This document shows positions 26,001 through 34,026 of a stretch of 58,893 nt of DNA, piece after piece (positions within the stretch are counted from its first letter, which is position 1; each line of letters opens with the position of its first letter). Both the position numbers and the translations under genes were made by a program. The notes under the pieces are model-generated. The model made no database searches. It saw only the letters and a program-made list of their open reading frames with translations, and had not been told where the DNA came from. Origin of the DNA: CAZGBT01 sp964524025 (lineage in GTDB: Archaea > Aenigmatarchaeota > Aenigmatarchaeia > CG10238-14 > EX4484-224); the NCBI GenBank assembly GCA_964524025.1, contig CAZGBT010000005.1, positions 1 to 58,893 on the forward strand, in the 5' to 3' direction.

Positions 26001-26697
26001 TCAAGCTATGCTTAATGGAGAAATCCCAGATTGTATAGAAATAAAGAAAAAACGCTTAGATTTGTTTAAGAAATTAGCCGAATGCGGGATGCCTTATGAT
26101 GAAGCAAAAAACGTTAAAGTTATTCACCATAAAAACGTTTTTATAGATCTCACAAAAGGTGTACAATTTTTGAACGAAGTCATCGAAATGATAAAAGCTG
26201 CTTTCAAAGAAATAATGGAAGAAGGTCCTCTCGCTAAAGAACCTTGTACAAAGGTTAAGGTAAAGCTTATAGATGCAGAACTTCATGAAGATCCAGTTCA
26301 CAGAGGTCCAGGGCAAATAATGCCAGCAACTCGTTATGCTATAAAGAAAGCAATGCTTTCTGCAGGTATTCAATTGCTTGAGCCAAAACAGATAATTAGG
26401 ATAGATACGCCTAGCGATCTAATAGGAAACGTTATAAGGGAAGTTGAGAGGAGAAGGGGTCAGATTCTTAACATAAGCGAACATGAAGGGGCTACCGTTG
26501 TAACAGCAAAAATACCTGTTAGCGAAATTTTTGGTTTTGATGCAAGCCTAAAATCGGCTACCAGTGGAAGAGGTTTTTACAGCTTAGTCGATATAGTTTT
26601 CGAAAGGCTTCCGCAAGACTTATTCACTAAAACTGTTTTGGAAATAAGAAGAAGGAAAGGAATGAAAGAAGAAATACCAACCCCTGAAAGTTTATAG
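23074..26697 (+). CDS. fusA: Elongation factor 2 precursor containing an intein
   Basis: EF-2 is the ribosomal translocase GTPase. The 1207-codon frame is EF-2 interrupted after residue 32 by a 477-residue intein (23170-24600). The extein of 730 residues has normal length and order: G domain (HVHHGK-TTL P-loop, LINLVDTPGHVDFGGD, FINKVDRL), domains II-V (SGLGELHLE, HRGPGQIMPATRYA) and a C-terminal FTKTVLEIRRRKGM. Deviations in the G domain are HVHHGK where HVDHGK or HIDHGK is usual, and RQLTI where switch I normally reads RGITI. Splicing is required for a working P-loop. It follows S7 in the streptomycin-type operon. Confidence 0.93.
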   Translation: MKKSMIERIKEVMKHPERIRNVATSSHVHHGKCVDPDSLIFTLEKVIKAKELFELAKRYGKPIKKTREEEIYEISNLNLHTLSVSNNGIEIRKIVYAWKLFNEDPLIEVQLLDGRKVKVTPMHKFICFKNGRFCEIEAKDLKIGDRVLAPRKILTKEMSLDDIKRLFLEILSKDYGFLVYLEPNFGKELHKKIIQNGRKQIWRTIGSKLKFLSFYHGVWRGRYRLRDYVRLLEIFGYDKAFGYEKIEKISYRKGLKRFGSRTSNKLKIPKTWQEFLELFYLVGALFGDGSVNLTFDNENDLLLNRVSEICKNVFNIDCTLKKYKERCKRLYLNGGLTLKKIFQHLFLYKNKEKSRNLDLPNYFFNLPLSIVSMFLKGYYDTDGYVHQQVCLTSASKEIIRKLQLLLLRFGIFSYIREKNGYYYLKISGKTHLNSFEKNISFSIPYKNKKLLMLVLNASYSKIYSKAIDLGYFLAIPVASIKVVDNVREVYDFTVEGTHNFIADGFFVHNTTLTDNLMAGAGMIAEELAGKIMFTWFDEQERKRQLTIYGANVSMVHNYKGKDYLINLVDTPGHVDFGGDVTRAMRAVDGTIVLVCGVEGVMPQTETVFRQALREYVKPVLFINKVDRLIKELKLTPEMMQKRFEKIIKDVNDLIKKYAPKEFKNEWLVSVKDGSVAFGSAFKRWAISIPFMQESGITFKEIIKLTLEGREDELAKLAPLHRVVLDMIIKHLPSPVEAQKYRVPKIWSGDVNSEIGKQMINCDANGRLAAIVTKVVPDPHVGFVATVRIFSGKLYKGKDVFLVSLNKKRKIQQVAVYKGIQRIPVEEIVAGNIAAVVGIPEAFTGETVCDADYIIEPFAEIKHLFEPVVTKSIEPKNPMELTKLVEALKKIAKEDITLQVKINQETGEYLVSGLGELHLEAKVENKLKEMGIDVIMSKPIVVYRETITKKSPVIEGKSPNKHNKLYITVEPLEEGVYQAMLNGEIPDCIEIKKKRLDLFKKLAECGMPYDEAKNVKVIHHKNVFIDLTKGVQFLNEVIEMIKAAFKEIMEEGPLAKEPCTKVKVKLIDAELHEDPVHRGPGQIMPATRYAIKKAMLSAGIQLLEPKQIIRIDTPSDLIGNVIREVERRRGQILNISEHEGATVVTAKIPVSEIFGFDASLKSATSGRGFYSLVDIVFERLPQDLFTKTVLEIRRRKGMKEEIPTPESL
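23170..24600 (+). mobile_element. LAGLIDADG intein in the EF-2 P-loop
   Basis: The intein begins with Cys at 23170 directly after HVHHGK and ends with HN at 24600, followed by extein Thr (TTL). Splicing blocks are visible: N-terminal CVDPDSLIF, the TPMHKF block B, and VYDFTVEGTHNFIADGFFVHN-like C-terminal blocks ending His-Asn. Between them lies a homing endonuclease with two dodecapeptide motifs, LVGALFGDGSV (about residue 281 of the precursor) and LKGYYDTDGYV (about 374), both keeping the catalytic acids. It interrupts the loop that binds the GTP phosphates, so unspliced EF-2 should be inactive. Confidence 0.92.
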
Positions 26698-26745
26698 CTA
26701 AAAATTTAAATTTAGATGAATTAAAGCTAAGTAATTGGTGAGATA

Positions 26746-28023
26746 ATGCCTGAAAAGCCGCATCTTAACATAATAACAGCTGGACATGTTGATCATGGTA
26801 AATCAACGTTAATGGGCAGACTCTTATTCGAAACAGGTGCAGTAAGGAAAGAAGAGCTTGAAAAACTAAAAGCAATAGCTAAGGAGTACGGAAAAGAAGG
26901 ATGGGAGTTTGCCTATTTGCTAGACAAGGAAAAAGAGGAAAGAATGAGAGGTTTGACTATAGACGTAATGCATAGACCATTTGAAACGAAGAAATACTTC
27001 TTTACTATCATAGATTGTCCTGGTCATAGGGACTTTGTCAAAAACATGATAACAGGAGCTTCTCAAGCAGACGGAGCTATCCTAGTAGTTTCTGCAAAAA
27101 CAGGAGAAGGCGTTCAAGAACAAACAAAAGAACATACATTCTTGTTAAAAGTGCTAGGAATAAATCAAATAGTAGTCGCTATATCAAAAATGGATACTGT
27201 CGACTACAGCAAAGAAAGATTTGAAGAGGTTAAAAAGGATGTAATAAATTTGCTAAAACCTTTAGGCTTCAATGTCGATAAAATAAGATTTGTACCGGTT
27301 TCGGGAATTTACGGTGATAACCTAGTTAAAAAATCTGAGAAAACTCCCTGGTACGATGGACCAACTTTAATCGAGGCTTTAGACGAATTTGAAGTACCAC
27401 CAAGACCGATAGATAAACCATTAAGAATTCCTATCCAAGATGTATATTCAATAACAGGCGTTGGAACCGTACCAGTTGGAAGAGTAGAAACAGGAGTATT
27501 AAGAGTTGGTGACACAGTAATCTTCGAACCTGCTGGAGTTAAAGGCGAAGTAAAATCGATAGAAATGCACCATCAACCAATCCAAGAAGCTAAACCGGGT
27601 GATAATATAGGTTTTAACGTAAGAGGTATTTCTAGAGATCAGCTAAGAAGGGGGGACGTTGCTGGGCACCCTGATAATCCACCAACTGTTGCAGAAGAAT
27701 TCACTGCACAGATAATAGTTCTCCAACACCCAACTGCTATAGCTGCTGGTTATACTCCTGTATTTCATTGTCACACGGCTAGCGTTGCCTGTACTATAAC
27801 AGAAATTCTAGCTAAGATAGACCCAAAGACTGGACAAGTAATTCAAGAGAAACCAGATTTTATAAAAACTGGCGATGCGGCAAGGATTAAAGCTAAACCA
27901 ATTAAACCAATGGTAATAGAGAAATACTCAGAATTCCCAGGATTAGGAAGGTTTGCAATCAGGGATATGAGCATGACAATAGCAGCAGGAATCTGTCTGG
28001 ACGTCAAAAAAGCTTCTAAGTAA
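26746..28023 (+). CDS. tef1: Elongation factor 1-alpha (EF-Tu equivalent)
   Basis: It delivers aminoacyl-tRNA to the ribosome. The 425-residue protein has P-loop GHVDHGKSTLMGRLL, RMRGLTIDVMH switch I, DCPGHRDFVKNM (DAPGH is usual) and G4 motif SKMD in VVAISKMDT where NKMD is the rule. Domains II and III are normal (VGTVPVGRVETG, FNVRGI, GDVAGHP, HCHTA, GRFAIRDMSMT). The Ser in the guanine-specificity motif and the Cys in the G3 motif are unambiguous in the DNA. A GGTGAG site lies just before the ATG. In most archaea S10 follows at once; here a decayed gene intervenes. Confidence 0.95.
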   Translation: MPEKPHLNIITAGHVDHGKSTLMGRLLFETGAVRKEELEKLKAIAKEYGKEGWEFAYLLDKEKEERMRGLTIDVMHRPFETKKYFFTIIDCPGHRDFVKNMITGASQADGAILVVSAKTGEGVQEQTKEHTFLLKVLGINQIVVAISKMDTVDYSKERFEEVKKDVINLLKPLGFNVDKIRFVPVSGIYGDNLVKKSEKTPWYDGPTLIEALDEFEVPPRPIDKPLRIPIQDVYSITGVGTVPVGRVETGVLRVGDTVIFEPAGVKGEVKSIEMHHQPIQEAKPGDNIGFNVRGISRDQLRRGDVAGHPDNPPTVAEEFTAQIIVLQHPTAIAAGYTPVFHCHTASVACTITEILAKIDPKTGQVIQEKPDFIKTGDAARIKAKPIKPMVIEKYSEFPGLGRFAIRDMSMTIAAGICLDVKKASK

Positions 28024-28035
28024 CTTTTTATTTTT

Positions 28036-29042
28036 TTAATTCTTCCTCACAATTTGTTTAAATTTTTTGATACCATCTCTGAATTTGAACTTCCTTAGAT
28101 TTTTTCTCAACGCTTCCTCTTTTTCAAAAAAATTTTTAAGGCTTAAATTTTCAGAAAAGGCTAAATCTGCAAAAATCCCTCTTTATAGAGTATATAAGAA
28201 TTGCAATAATGCTCTATATGATTTGGTAATGGTATTAAAAGCATAGGTTTTTTGAATTGCAATGCCAAAGCTATATGACTATAGCTTGGTGTTCCTATAA
28301 ATCCTTGCAGTTCTTCATTAGGCAAACAAATTTTTCTAGGGTATCCATTCATATGCAATTAGATTAGGAATGTTTGTAGGTACGCCTAACCAGCCTTTAG
28401 AAATCACAAATGTTTCGTTAGGAAACCTGCGTATTTCGCTCAGAATCTTTAAAAGAATCGAACGACCACGTAATGAATCTCCAATTGACACTACATTGCT
28501 CTTTATAACAGATGTTGGGGTAAAAAGTCCTATATTTTCCATCAACTTATAGGAAGGAAAAATGATGTGAAAACTATCCTAGCTCTTCTCTTCGCAATGC
28601 CATATAGTTTAGATAGAAGTAGATAGCTTACTTTTAACTTTAAATTATTACGCAAAAAGCTCGGTAGTTTGTTAAAATCCTCTAGGACACTGAAAACATT
28701 CTGAAGCAGAATACATTTTATCTTACTTTTAGAGGAAGCGGCAACACTAGCTGGTTCTGATTCGCTTATAATAATTCATAGCCAAATTTTTTGAATATCG
28801 TAGAAAACCTTTTTTACCATGATTTTGTAGACCATGTAGTTATAAGGAATGTGGAAAGCTAAGTCCAGCCAATTCTTTCCTTTAAACTGAAATGGTAAAA
28901 GAAAGGATCTTATACCACGTTCAAGGAAAAATTGATGTGCCTTTTGATTATATGTAAAAATCTCACTTGTGATTGTCTTTGCTATAATAAACGCCCTCTC
29001 TGCATGACCAAAGCCGTAACAAAGTTCGCATATAGCAATCAT
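28036..29042 (-). pseudogene. Decayed glycosyltransferase gene (MurG/GT28-like)
   Basis: Fragments in all three minus-strand frames join into one glycosyltransferase-like protein. It begins MIAICELCYGFGHAERA (start at 29042, with the GFGH nucleotide-sugar loop), is interrupted by an in-frame TGA at about 28779, and continues IIISESEPASVAAS. It then shifts frame near 28547 into MENIGLFTPTSV, again near 28340 into IGTPSYSHIALALQFKKPMLL and LLIPLPNHIEH, and once more near 28165 into the tail FADLAFSENLSL...FKQIVRKN with TAA at 28036. The first stop, plus at least three frameshifts, shows it is not expressed as one protein. The last part resembles the C-terminal donor-binding half (PLPNHIEH). Confidence 0.75.
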
Positions 29043-29050
29043 TACATTAA

Positions 29051-29060
29051 CTTTAAAAAC
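29051..29060 (+). promoter_or_regulatory. TATA box for S10
   Basis: CTTTAAAAAC lies about 27 bp before the S10 ATG, inside the 5' end of the pseudogene. It predicts a leaderless S10 message and gives S10 a promoter independent of the EF-1A operon. Confidence 0.5.
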
Positions 29061-29061
29061 T

Positions 29062-29082
29062 GTTTGAATTAATAATTCAAAC
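29062..29082. repeat. 21-bp perfect palindrome between the S10 TATA box and its ATG
   Basis: GTTTGAATTA and TAATTCAAAC are exact reverse complements around one A. The element fills the space between TATA box and start codon, where a bound repressor would block initiation. It may be an operator; no regulator is known. Confidence 0.5.
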
Positions 29083-29403
29083 ATGCAGGTTGCCAGGATA
29101 AAGCTGAGCGGAAGAGACCCAAAAGTACTCGATTCTATATGTAGAGAAATTAAGGAGATAGCAAAAAAGTTTGGTGTAGATTTTAGAGGACCTATACCTT
29201 TACCAACCAAAAGACTTAGGGTTGTAACTCTCAAAACGCCATGCGGAGATGGTTGCGGACATGGAAATGCTACTTATGATAGATGGGAACTTAGAATTCA
29301 TAGAAGAATAATAGACGTACAGGCTGACGAAAGAACTTTACGCCACATAATGAGAATAAACATACCCCACGATGTTCATATGGAAATAAAACTCATTGGT
29401 TAA
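29083..29403 (+). CDS. rps10: Ribosomal protein S10
   Basis: The 106-residue protein has RIKLSGRDPKVLDSICREIKEIA, then PIPLPTKRLRVVTLKTPCGDG and the C-terminal HRRIIDVQ...IPHDVHMEIKL, all typical of archaeal S10. The predicted start is leaderless, from the TATA box at 29051. It normally follows EF-1A directly; the 1-kb pseudogene between them explains the separate promoter. Confidence 0.95.
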   Translation: MQVARIKLSGRDPKVLDSICREIKEIAKKFGVDFRGPIPLPTKRLRVVTLKTPCGDGCGHGNATYDRWELRIHRRIIDVQADERTLRHIMRINIPHDVHMEIKLIG

Positions 29404-29434
29404 TTCTTAATTAAGTTTATCTAATCTTAATTTG

Positions 29435-31894
29435 ATGAAACTAAAAGTTCAAATCTACGATGCCGATTATTTTGTAGAAAGAAACAGACCTATAGTTAGA
29501 TTATTTTGTCTAACAGAAAATGGTGAAAAAGTAGTTTTATTTGACGATTCTTTAGCTCCCTATTTTTATGTCTTACCTAAAAAAGGGAGCGAAGAAAAGC
29601 TAAGAGAAAAAATCCTTAAATTAGATGAAAAAGTAATTGGAAGTAAAATAATTGCCGTAAAGCCTGTCAGAAAAATTTTTGGAATGAAAGAAAGAGTTTT
29701 TCTAAAAATTTTCGTAGAAAATCCAAGAAAAATAACGAAAGTTAGAGATGCAATTAAAGAATGGCCAGAAGTAGAGGAAACATATGAGTATAACATTAAT
29801 TTTTATAGAAGATTCCTAATAGACAAACGAATTAAACCAATGTGCCTAGTTACAGTTGATGTCGAAGAACTTAAGGGAAAACCATATCCTTACAGAACGT
29901 ATAAGCTTAAAAGAATAGAAGAACGGAATGAGAGCGAAATTAGATACAAAGTTCTGGCTTTTGACACTGAATGGGTGGAGAAAAATGGAGATTTAGAATT
30001 GATAATGCTCAGTTTAGCTAGCTCAGACGGTTTTAAGAGAGTTTTAACAACACAGAATTGGGAAAATAAACCAGAGTGGGTTGAAACTCTTTCAAATGAG
30101 AGAAAGATACTTGAAAGATTTAACGAGATAGTTAAGGAAATCGATCCTGTTTTTTTAGTAGGTTATAATTCGGATAATTTTGACTTTGCAAAATTGAGGA
30201 AAAAACATGAAAAAACTAAGTTCCCGCTTCAGTTAGGAAAGCTTGGAGAGAAAGTAAAATTTGTAAGAAGGGGTAGGGAGAGTTGTGCAAGAATAGCTGG
30301 TATAGTTCACATCGACATATTTACTTTCATAAATAACATACTTTCAGCCAGTTTAAAGAGTGAGGTGCTAACACTCGATGAGGTTTCAAAAGAGTTATTA
30401 GGAGAAGGTAAAGTTGAAATGGAATATAAGGAAATGGTAGATATATGGAAAAGTAAGGGTAAGCGACTAACAAAACTTGCTGAGTATAGCTTAAGGGATA
30501 GCATACTCACTTTAAAACTTGCAGAATTAATTTTACCACAAATATTCTCTATCTCTAGGCTAGTAGGCGAAATTCCGTTTGACTGCTCTAGAGAAACTTA
30601 CTCACAATTGGTTGAGCAGTTTTTTATTAGAAAGTCTTTTGAGGAAAACAGAATAATACCCAATTCCCCAAAAACAGAAGAAAAAGAAAGAAGAAGGATG
30701 CAACTCCCATACAGGGGTGCTATAGTAATAGAACCAGAAAAGGGGATTCATAAGAACATTGTAGTATTTGATTTTAGAAGTTTGTATCCAACTATTATAG
30801 TAACTCATAATATCTCTCCAGAAACACTCAATTGCGAACATGAAGAATGCAAGAAAGAGAATAAAGTTCCTTCACTTAATCTTCACTTTTGCAAAAAAGT
30901 AGAAGGATTTTTCCCAAGATATCTAAAACTTTTAATAGAGCTAAGAAAACAGATAAAGAAAAAAATGAAGAGCGTTGAGAAAAATTCTCCTTTGTATACT
31001 TTTCTTAATAACGAACAGTATAGTTTAAAGATAATAGCTAACTCAACTTATGGTTATTTTGCTTTTATAGGAGCAAGATGGTATTCAAGAGAATGTGCAC
31101 AAGCTACGGCTGCTTTTGGGAGGTATTACATAACCAAAAGTATTGAATTACTAAAGAAAGAGGGTTGCAAAGTGATTTATGGAGATACAGATTCGGTTTT
31201 CTTTACAATTCCCGGCTTAAAACCAAAAGAATTGCTTAAAAAAAGTCTAGAAATATTAGAAAAGGTTAACAAAACGTTTCCGGGTATAATAGAGTTAGAA
31301 TTTAGAGGTCTTTACAAGACTGGAATTTTCGTTGCAAGAGAAAGAGGTGCAACAGGAGCTAAAAAGAGATATGCATTATTAGATGAATCAGGAAACCTCG
31401 AAATAAGGGGATTTGAAGTAGTAAGAAGAGATTGGTGCAAATTAGCTAAAGAAATACAGAGGAAAGTGCTAGAACTTGTTTTAAAGAATGATGTGAAAGC
31501 TGCTATGGAAATCGTTAGAGAAACCATAAGAAAAATAAAAGAAAGAAAAGTTAGATTGGACGATTTGATAATTTATGAACAAATAACAAGACCTTTAAGT
31601 CAATACGAACAAATAGGGCCTCATGTAAAAGCTGCTATGAAAGCTAGAGATAGAGGAATCCCAGTTGTAGAGGGGCGTGTCATAGGATACATTATAGTCA
31701 AAGGTTCTGGAAGCATTTCTGACAGAGCTGAACCAGCGGAATTCGTTAGTTTAGAAGATTACGATATAGACTATTACATCAATCATCAAATATTACCAGC
31801 AAGCATGCGTGTTTTTAAGGCTCTTGGTATTAAAGAAGATCAAATCTTGGCTGGAGAAAAACAAAAAGGATTATATGAATTTTTCAAAAACTAA
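29435..31894 (+). CDS. polB: Family B DNA polymerase
   Basis: A replicative polymerase with 3'-5' proofreading, 820 residues. The N-terminal and exonuclease domains have FDTEW (Exo I, about 175), YNSDNFDF (Exo II) and YSLRDSILT (Exo III). The palm has motif A DFRSLYPTII (about 446), motif B IIANSTYGYFAF and motif C YGDTDSVFF (about 581). The thumb ends with GSISDRAEPAEF and YYINHQILPA. Motif A reads SLYPT where SLYPS is most common. I start at the ATG at 29435; the frame begins one codon earlier with TTG. A TATA-like GTTTATCTAA precedes it closely, so the message may be leaderless. No intein is present, although polB is a frequent intein site. Confidence 0.95.
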   Translation: MKLKVQIYDADYFVERNRPIVRLFCLTENGEKVVLFDDSLAPYFYVLPKKGSEEKLREKILKLDEKVIGSKIIAVKPVRKIFGMKERVFLKIFVENPRKITKVRDAIKEWPEVEETYEYNINFYRRFLIDKRIKPMCLVTVDVEELKGKPYPYRTYKLKRIEERNESEIRYKVLAFDTEWVEKNGDLELIMLSLASSDGFKRVLTTQNWENKPEWVETLSNERKILERFNEIVKEIDPVFLVGYNSDNFDFAKLRKKHEKTKFPLQLGKLGEKVKFVRRGRESCARIAGIVHIDIFTFINNILSASLKSEVLTLDEVSKELLGEGKVEMEYKEMVDIWKSKGKRLTKLAEYSLRDSILTLKLAELILPQIFSISRLVGEIPFDCSRETYSQLVEQFFIRKSFEENRIIPNSPKTEEKERRRMQLPYRGAIVIEPEKGIHKNIVVFDFRSLYPTIIVTHNISPETLNCEHEECKKENKVPSLNLHFCKKVEGFFPRYLKLLIELRKQIKKKMKSVEKNSPLYTFLNNEQYSLKIIANSTYGYFAFIGARWYSRECAQATAAFGRYYITKSIELLKKEGCKVIYGDTDSVFFTIPGLKPKELLKKSLEILEKVNKTFPGIIELEFRGLYKTGIFVARERGATGAKKRYALLDESGNLEIRGFEVVRRDWCKLAKEIQRKVLELVLKNDVKAAMEIVRETIRKIKERKVRLDDLIIYEQITRPLSQYEQIGPHVKAAMKARDRGIPVVEGRVIGYIIVKGSGSISDRAEPAEFVSLEDYDIDYYINHQILPASMRVFKALGIKEDQILAGEKQKGLYEFFKN

Positions 31895-31969
31895 TTTTTG
31901 CTTCTCTATTTTTGAAACAATATTTTGCATGACGAAAATGGAAATTAAACAAAAAGATAAAGTTAGAAT

Positions 31970-32137
31970 GTGCCTTATACACCAACTAAGGTTAAATGCC
32001 CTAGATGCGAAAAACTTATACCTAAACATGTTTTAAAAGTTACTAATGGTAGATGTAACAATTGTGGATATTTGATAGCGTCCCCACTAACAACCTTCTT
32101 CGATAATAATGGCAGAGAGGTCAAAAAAGAAGAATAG
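31970..32137 (+). CDS. Zinc-ribbon mini-protein (55 aa), GTG start
   Basis: The frame is open from a TAG at 31964. Its only early start is GTG at 31970. The product MPYTPTKVKC begins a ribbon with CPRC at about 10-13 and CNNC at about 31-34, followed by a short acidic tail (GREVKKEE). It overlaps the convergent methionine aminopeptidase gene by 17 nt. The cysteine knuckles argue that it is real; the weak start argues for caution. Confidence 0.5.
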   Translation: MPYTPTKVKCPRCEKLIPKHVLKVTNGRCNNCGYLIASPLTTFFDNNGREVKKEE

Positions 32138-32975
32138 TTTCCTCAGCTTGAGCGACCAATCCATTGCTCTTTTCTTTTAACACCGGATATTCCTTCACAA
32201 TACCTTCTCTAACAAGCTCATATAGGCCGACTTTATAATTACTTACGTTTAAAATCCATCGCTCGGTAAATGGCAATGTTTTAAATTCTTTTAATATGAA
32301 ACGAAGCAAATTTCTAGCAGCTGACATTCTTATAGGTTTTTCCTTAATTAGTGAAAAAATCGTACCTGGATAAGAATCTTTAACCCACCCAAGGCCGTTT
32401 GTAACAAACACCTCCATAGCTATAGCCTCTCCTTTTTTAAACTCCCTTTCGATATTATTAATACAATTAGGTATTGTCGGTTCAGCGTGCTGAACATATC
32501 TTTTTAAACCATGACCGCACAGATTCCTAACTGGATTAAATCCAAAGCTTGAAACAACTTCTTCAACTACCTTAGAGACATCACAGACTCTATTTCCTAC
32601 TTTAATAACCTTTAAAGCTTCTTTTAATGCTTCTTCTGCTGCCTTAATCAATTCATGGCCTCCTTCGCCAATGCAAACAGTAAAAGCTCTATCGCAAATG
32701 TATCCCTCAACGTGCACACCTATATCGATTTTTACTAAATCTCCGTCCTTTAATACGGTTTTTTCGTCAATTGTAGGAGTATAGTGTGCAGCTATTTCAT
32801 TTATCGAAATATTTACTGGAAATGCTGGCTTAGCACCTAGCTCAATAATCTTTTTCTCTATTTTTTCGGCCAATTCTTTTATATTTATGCCTTCCTTGGC
32901 AATCCTTTTTGCAAAGGGAATTACGCGATCAGAAATCTCCATCGCTCTTTTATAAAATTTTGCCTTATCTTCCAT
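32121..32975 (-). CDS. map: Methionine aminopeptidase, type II
   Basis: It removes the initiator methionine from nascent proteins. The 284-residue protein has the pita-bread metal ligands in order: the first Asp in VKIDIGVHVEGYICDRAFTV, the HGL histidine in LCGHGLKRYVQHAEPTIPN, the glutamate in AIAMEVFVTNG and the final EETILL. The helical insert between GLKRYVQHAE and the last strands is the type II mark. It overlaps the upstream HTH-protein gene by 11 nt and is probably cotranscribed with it. Confidence 0.93.
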   Translation of the reverse strand: MEDKAKFYKRAMEISDRVIPFAKRIAKEGINIKELAEKIEKKIIELGAKPAFPVNISINEIAAHYTPTIDEKTVLKDGDLVKIDIGVHVEGYICDRAFTVCIGEGGHELIKAAEEALKEALKVIKVGNRVCDVSKVVEEVVSSFGFNPVRNLCGHGLKRYVQHAEPTIPNCINNIEREFKKGEAIAMEVFVTNGLGWVKDSYPGTIFSLIKEKPIRMSAARNLLRFILKEFKTLPFTERWILNVSNYKVGLYELVREGIVKEYPVLKEKSNGLVAQAEETILLF

Positions 32976-33786
32976 ACAAACTACCTAATTTTTTCTTTAT
33001 TTCAAGGTATCTCTTAATACCACTAAGAGTAATCCCATCTTTAAGGTATATAAAAACTGGAAGGTTTGGTAAGTTTACGTCTGCATCCAATTTCCTTTTT
33101 AACGGAACGAATTTAAGGAATTCGCTTATTTCTTTCAACCTCTTTCTAACTACAGCAGGACTTAGGTTTAGGTTTCTTGCTATTTCTCTTAAATAACAGC
33201 CTGGGTTATTTTTGATAAATTTTACTATAGCTAAAATTTCTTCTATTTCGTTAGCAAAAGAGGTCTTGCCTTCTCTTTCTTTCACTAAAGCTGCACTCTT
33301 ATATTTTGCATCCTTGTATCTCCTTTGCCTTTTGGTTAACAAGTCTGGTTCTACAAGTAAGTTCTTTATTTCGACTTCTTCTTTAAATCTCAAAAGCTTT
33401 GGAAGAGTAGGTAACGGTCTTCCTTCTGCCAAATCTATCGTTTCCAGAAAAGGCATCATTCTGAGAATGTACCTCCTTACAATTTCGGGATGTAGGTTTA
33501 GGTTTCTTGCTATTTCTCTTAAATAACAGCCTGGGTTATTTTTGATAAATTTTACTACCTTTTCAAAATCGAAAGTGTAAAAAAATGCAGTCCTCTTATT
33601 TATCTTTACTAATCCTTTCTTTCTAGCAACATCCAAAAGTCTATCAGCAGAGATATGTGAGAGTTTATCGAGCGCGTAATTTGTAATTTCGATGCTGAAT
33701 TTCTTTCCTTTTACCACAACCTTGTCTGCCTTCCTTTCTACTATAAGGTTATCTCCAAATTTTTTCGAAAGCTCTTCTAGTTTCAT
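32965..33786 (-). CDS. Protein with two nearly identical helix-turn-helix units
   Basis: The 273-residue protein carries the same HTH twice, at about residues 76-115 and 186-225: VKFIKNNPGCYLREIARNLN, followed by diverged HPEIVRRYI or SPAVVRKRL. The DNA under the core is identical over 65 bp (33163-33227 and 33493-33557), so the copies duplicated recently or are kept alike by gene conversion. The N-terminal part (1-70) and the linker, with EIKNLLVEPDLLTKRQRRYKD, match nothing I know. It probably binds DNA as a tandem unit and precedes map in the same operon. Confidence 0.65.
   Translation of the reverse strand: MKLEELSKKFGDNLIVERKADKVVVKGKKFSIEITNYALDKLSHISADRLLDVARKKGLVKINKRTAFFYTFDFEKVVKFIKNNPGCYLREIARNLNLHPEIVRRYILRMMPFLETIDLAEGRPLPTLPKLLRFKEEVEIKNLLVEPDLLTKRQRRYKDAKYKSAALVKEREGKTSFANEIEEILAIVKFIKNNPGCYLREIARNLNLSPAVVRKRLKEISEFLKFVPLKRKLDADVNLPNLPVFIYLKDGITLSGIKRYLEIKKKLGSLYGR
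33163..33227. repeat. Copy 2 of a 65-bp direct repeat inside the tandem-HTH gene
   Basis: Identical over 65 bp to 33493-33557, offset 330 bp (110 codons, in frame). It encodes VKFIKNNPGCYLREIARNLN on the minus strand. Confidence 0.9.
33493..33557. repeat. Copy 1 of a 65-bp direct repeat inside the tandem-HTH gene
   Basis: The partner of 33163-33227. The flanks outside the identical core are clearly diverged, which points to conversion of the core rather than a fresh whole-domain duplication. Confidence 0.9.
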
Positions 33787-33906
33787 AAATAAAATTGTGA
33801 CACGCGTTCTAAAAACTTTTTTATTAAAAAGATACCAACTTGCCTATGAAGTTACTTCTTTCCAGTAGTTAAAAATCTTTATTTCTCTAGTTTTTAATTT
33901 TAATTT

Positions 33907-34026
33907 ATGAAACTTACAAAGTTTATGGGAAAACTGCGCGTACCTTGCAAAAAGTGCGGATCCTTGATAGAAGTTGGACTAGAAGAGAAGTTAAGAAGAT
34001 GTCCAATTTGTGGAAGTAAGTTATGA
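33907..34026 (+). CDS. Zinc-ribbon mini-protein (39 aa)
   Basis: A short frame, MKLTKFMGKLRVPCKKCGS..., with CKKC at about 14-17 and CPIC at about 33-36, a minimal zinc ribbon. The last codons run into the palindromic repeat at 34027, and the repeat junction supplies the TGA stop. It is convergent with the coiled-coil HTH gene, ending 6 nt inside it. The cysteine pattern supports it, although the frame is tiny. Confidence 0.5.
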   Translation: MKLTKFMGKLRVPCKKCGSLIEVGLEEKLRRCPICGSKL

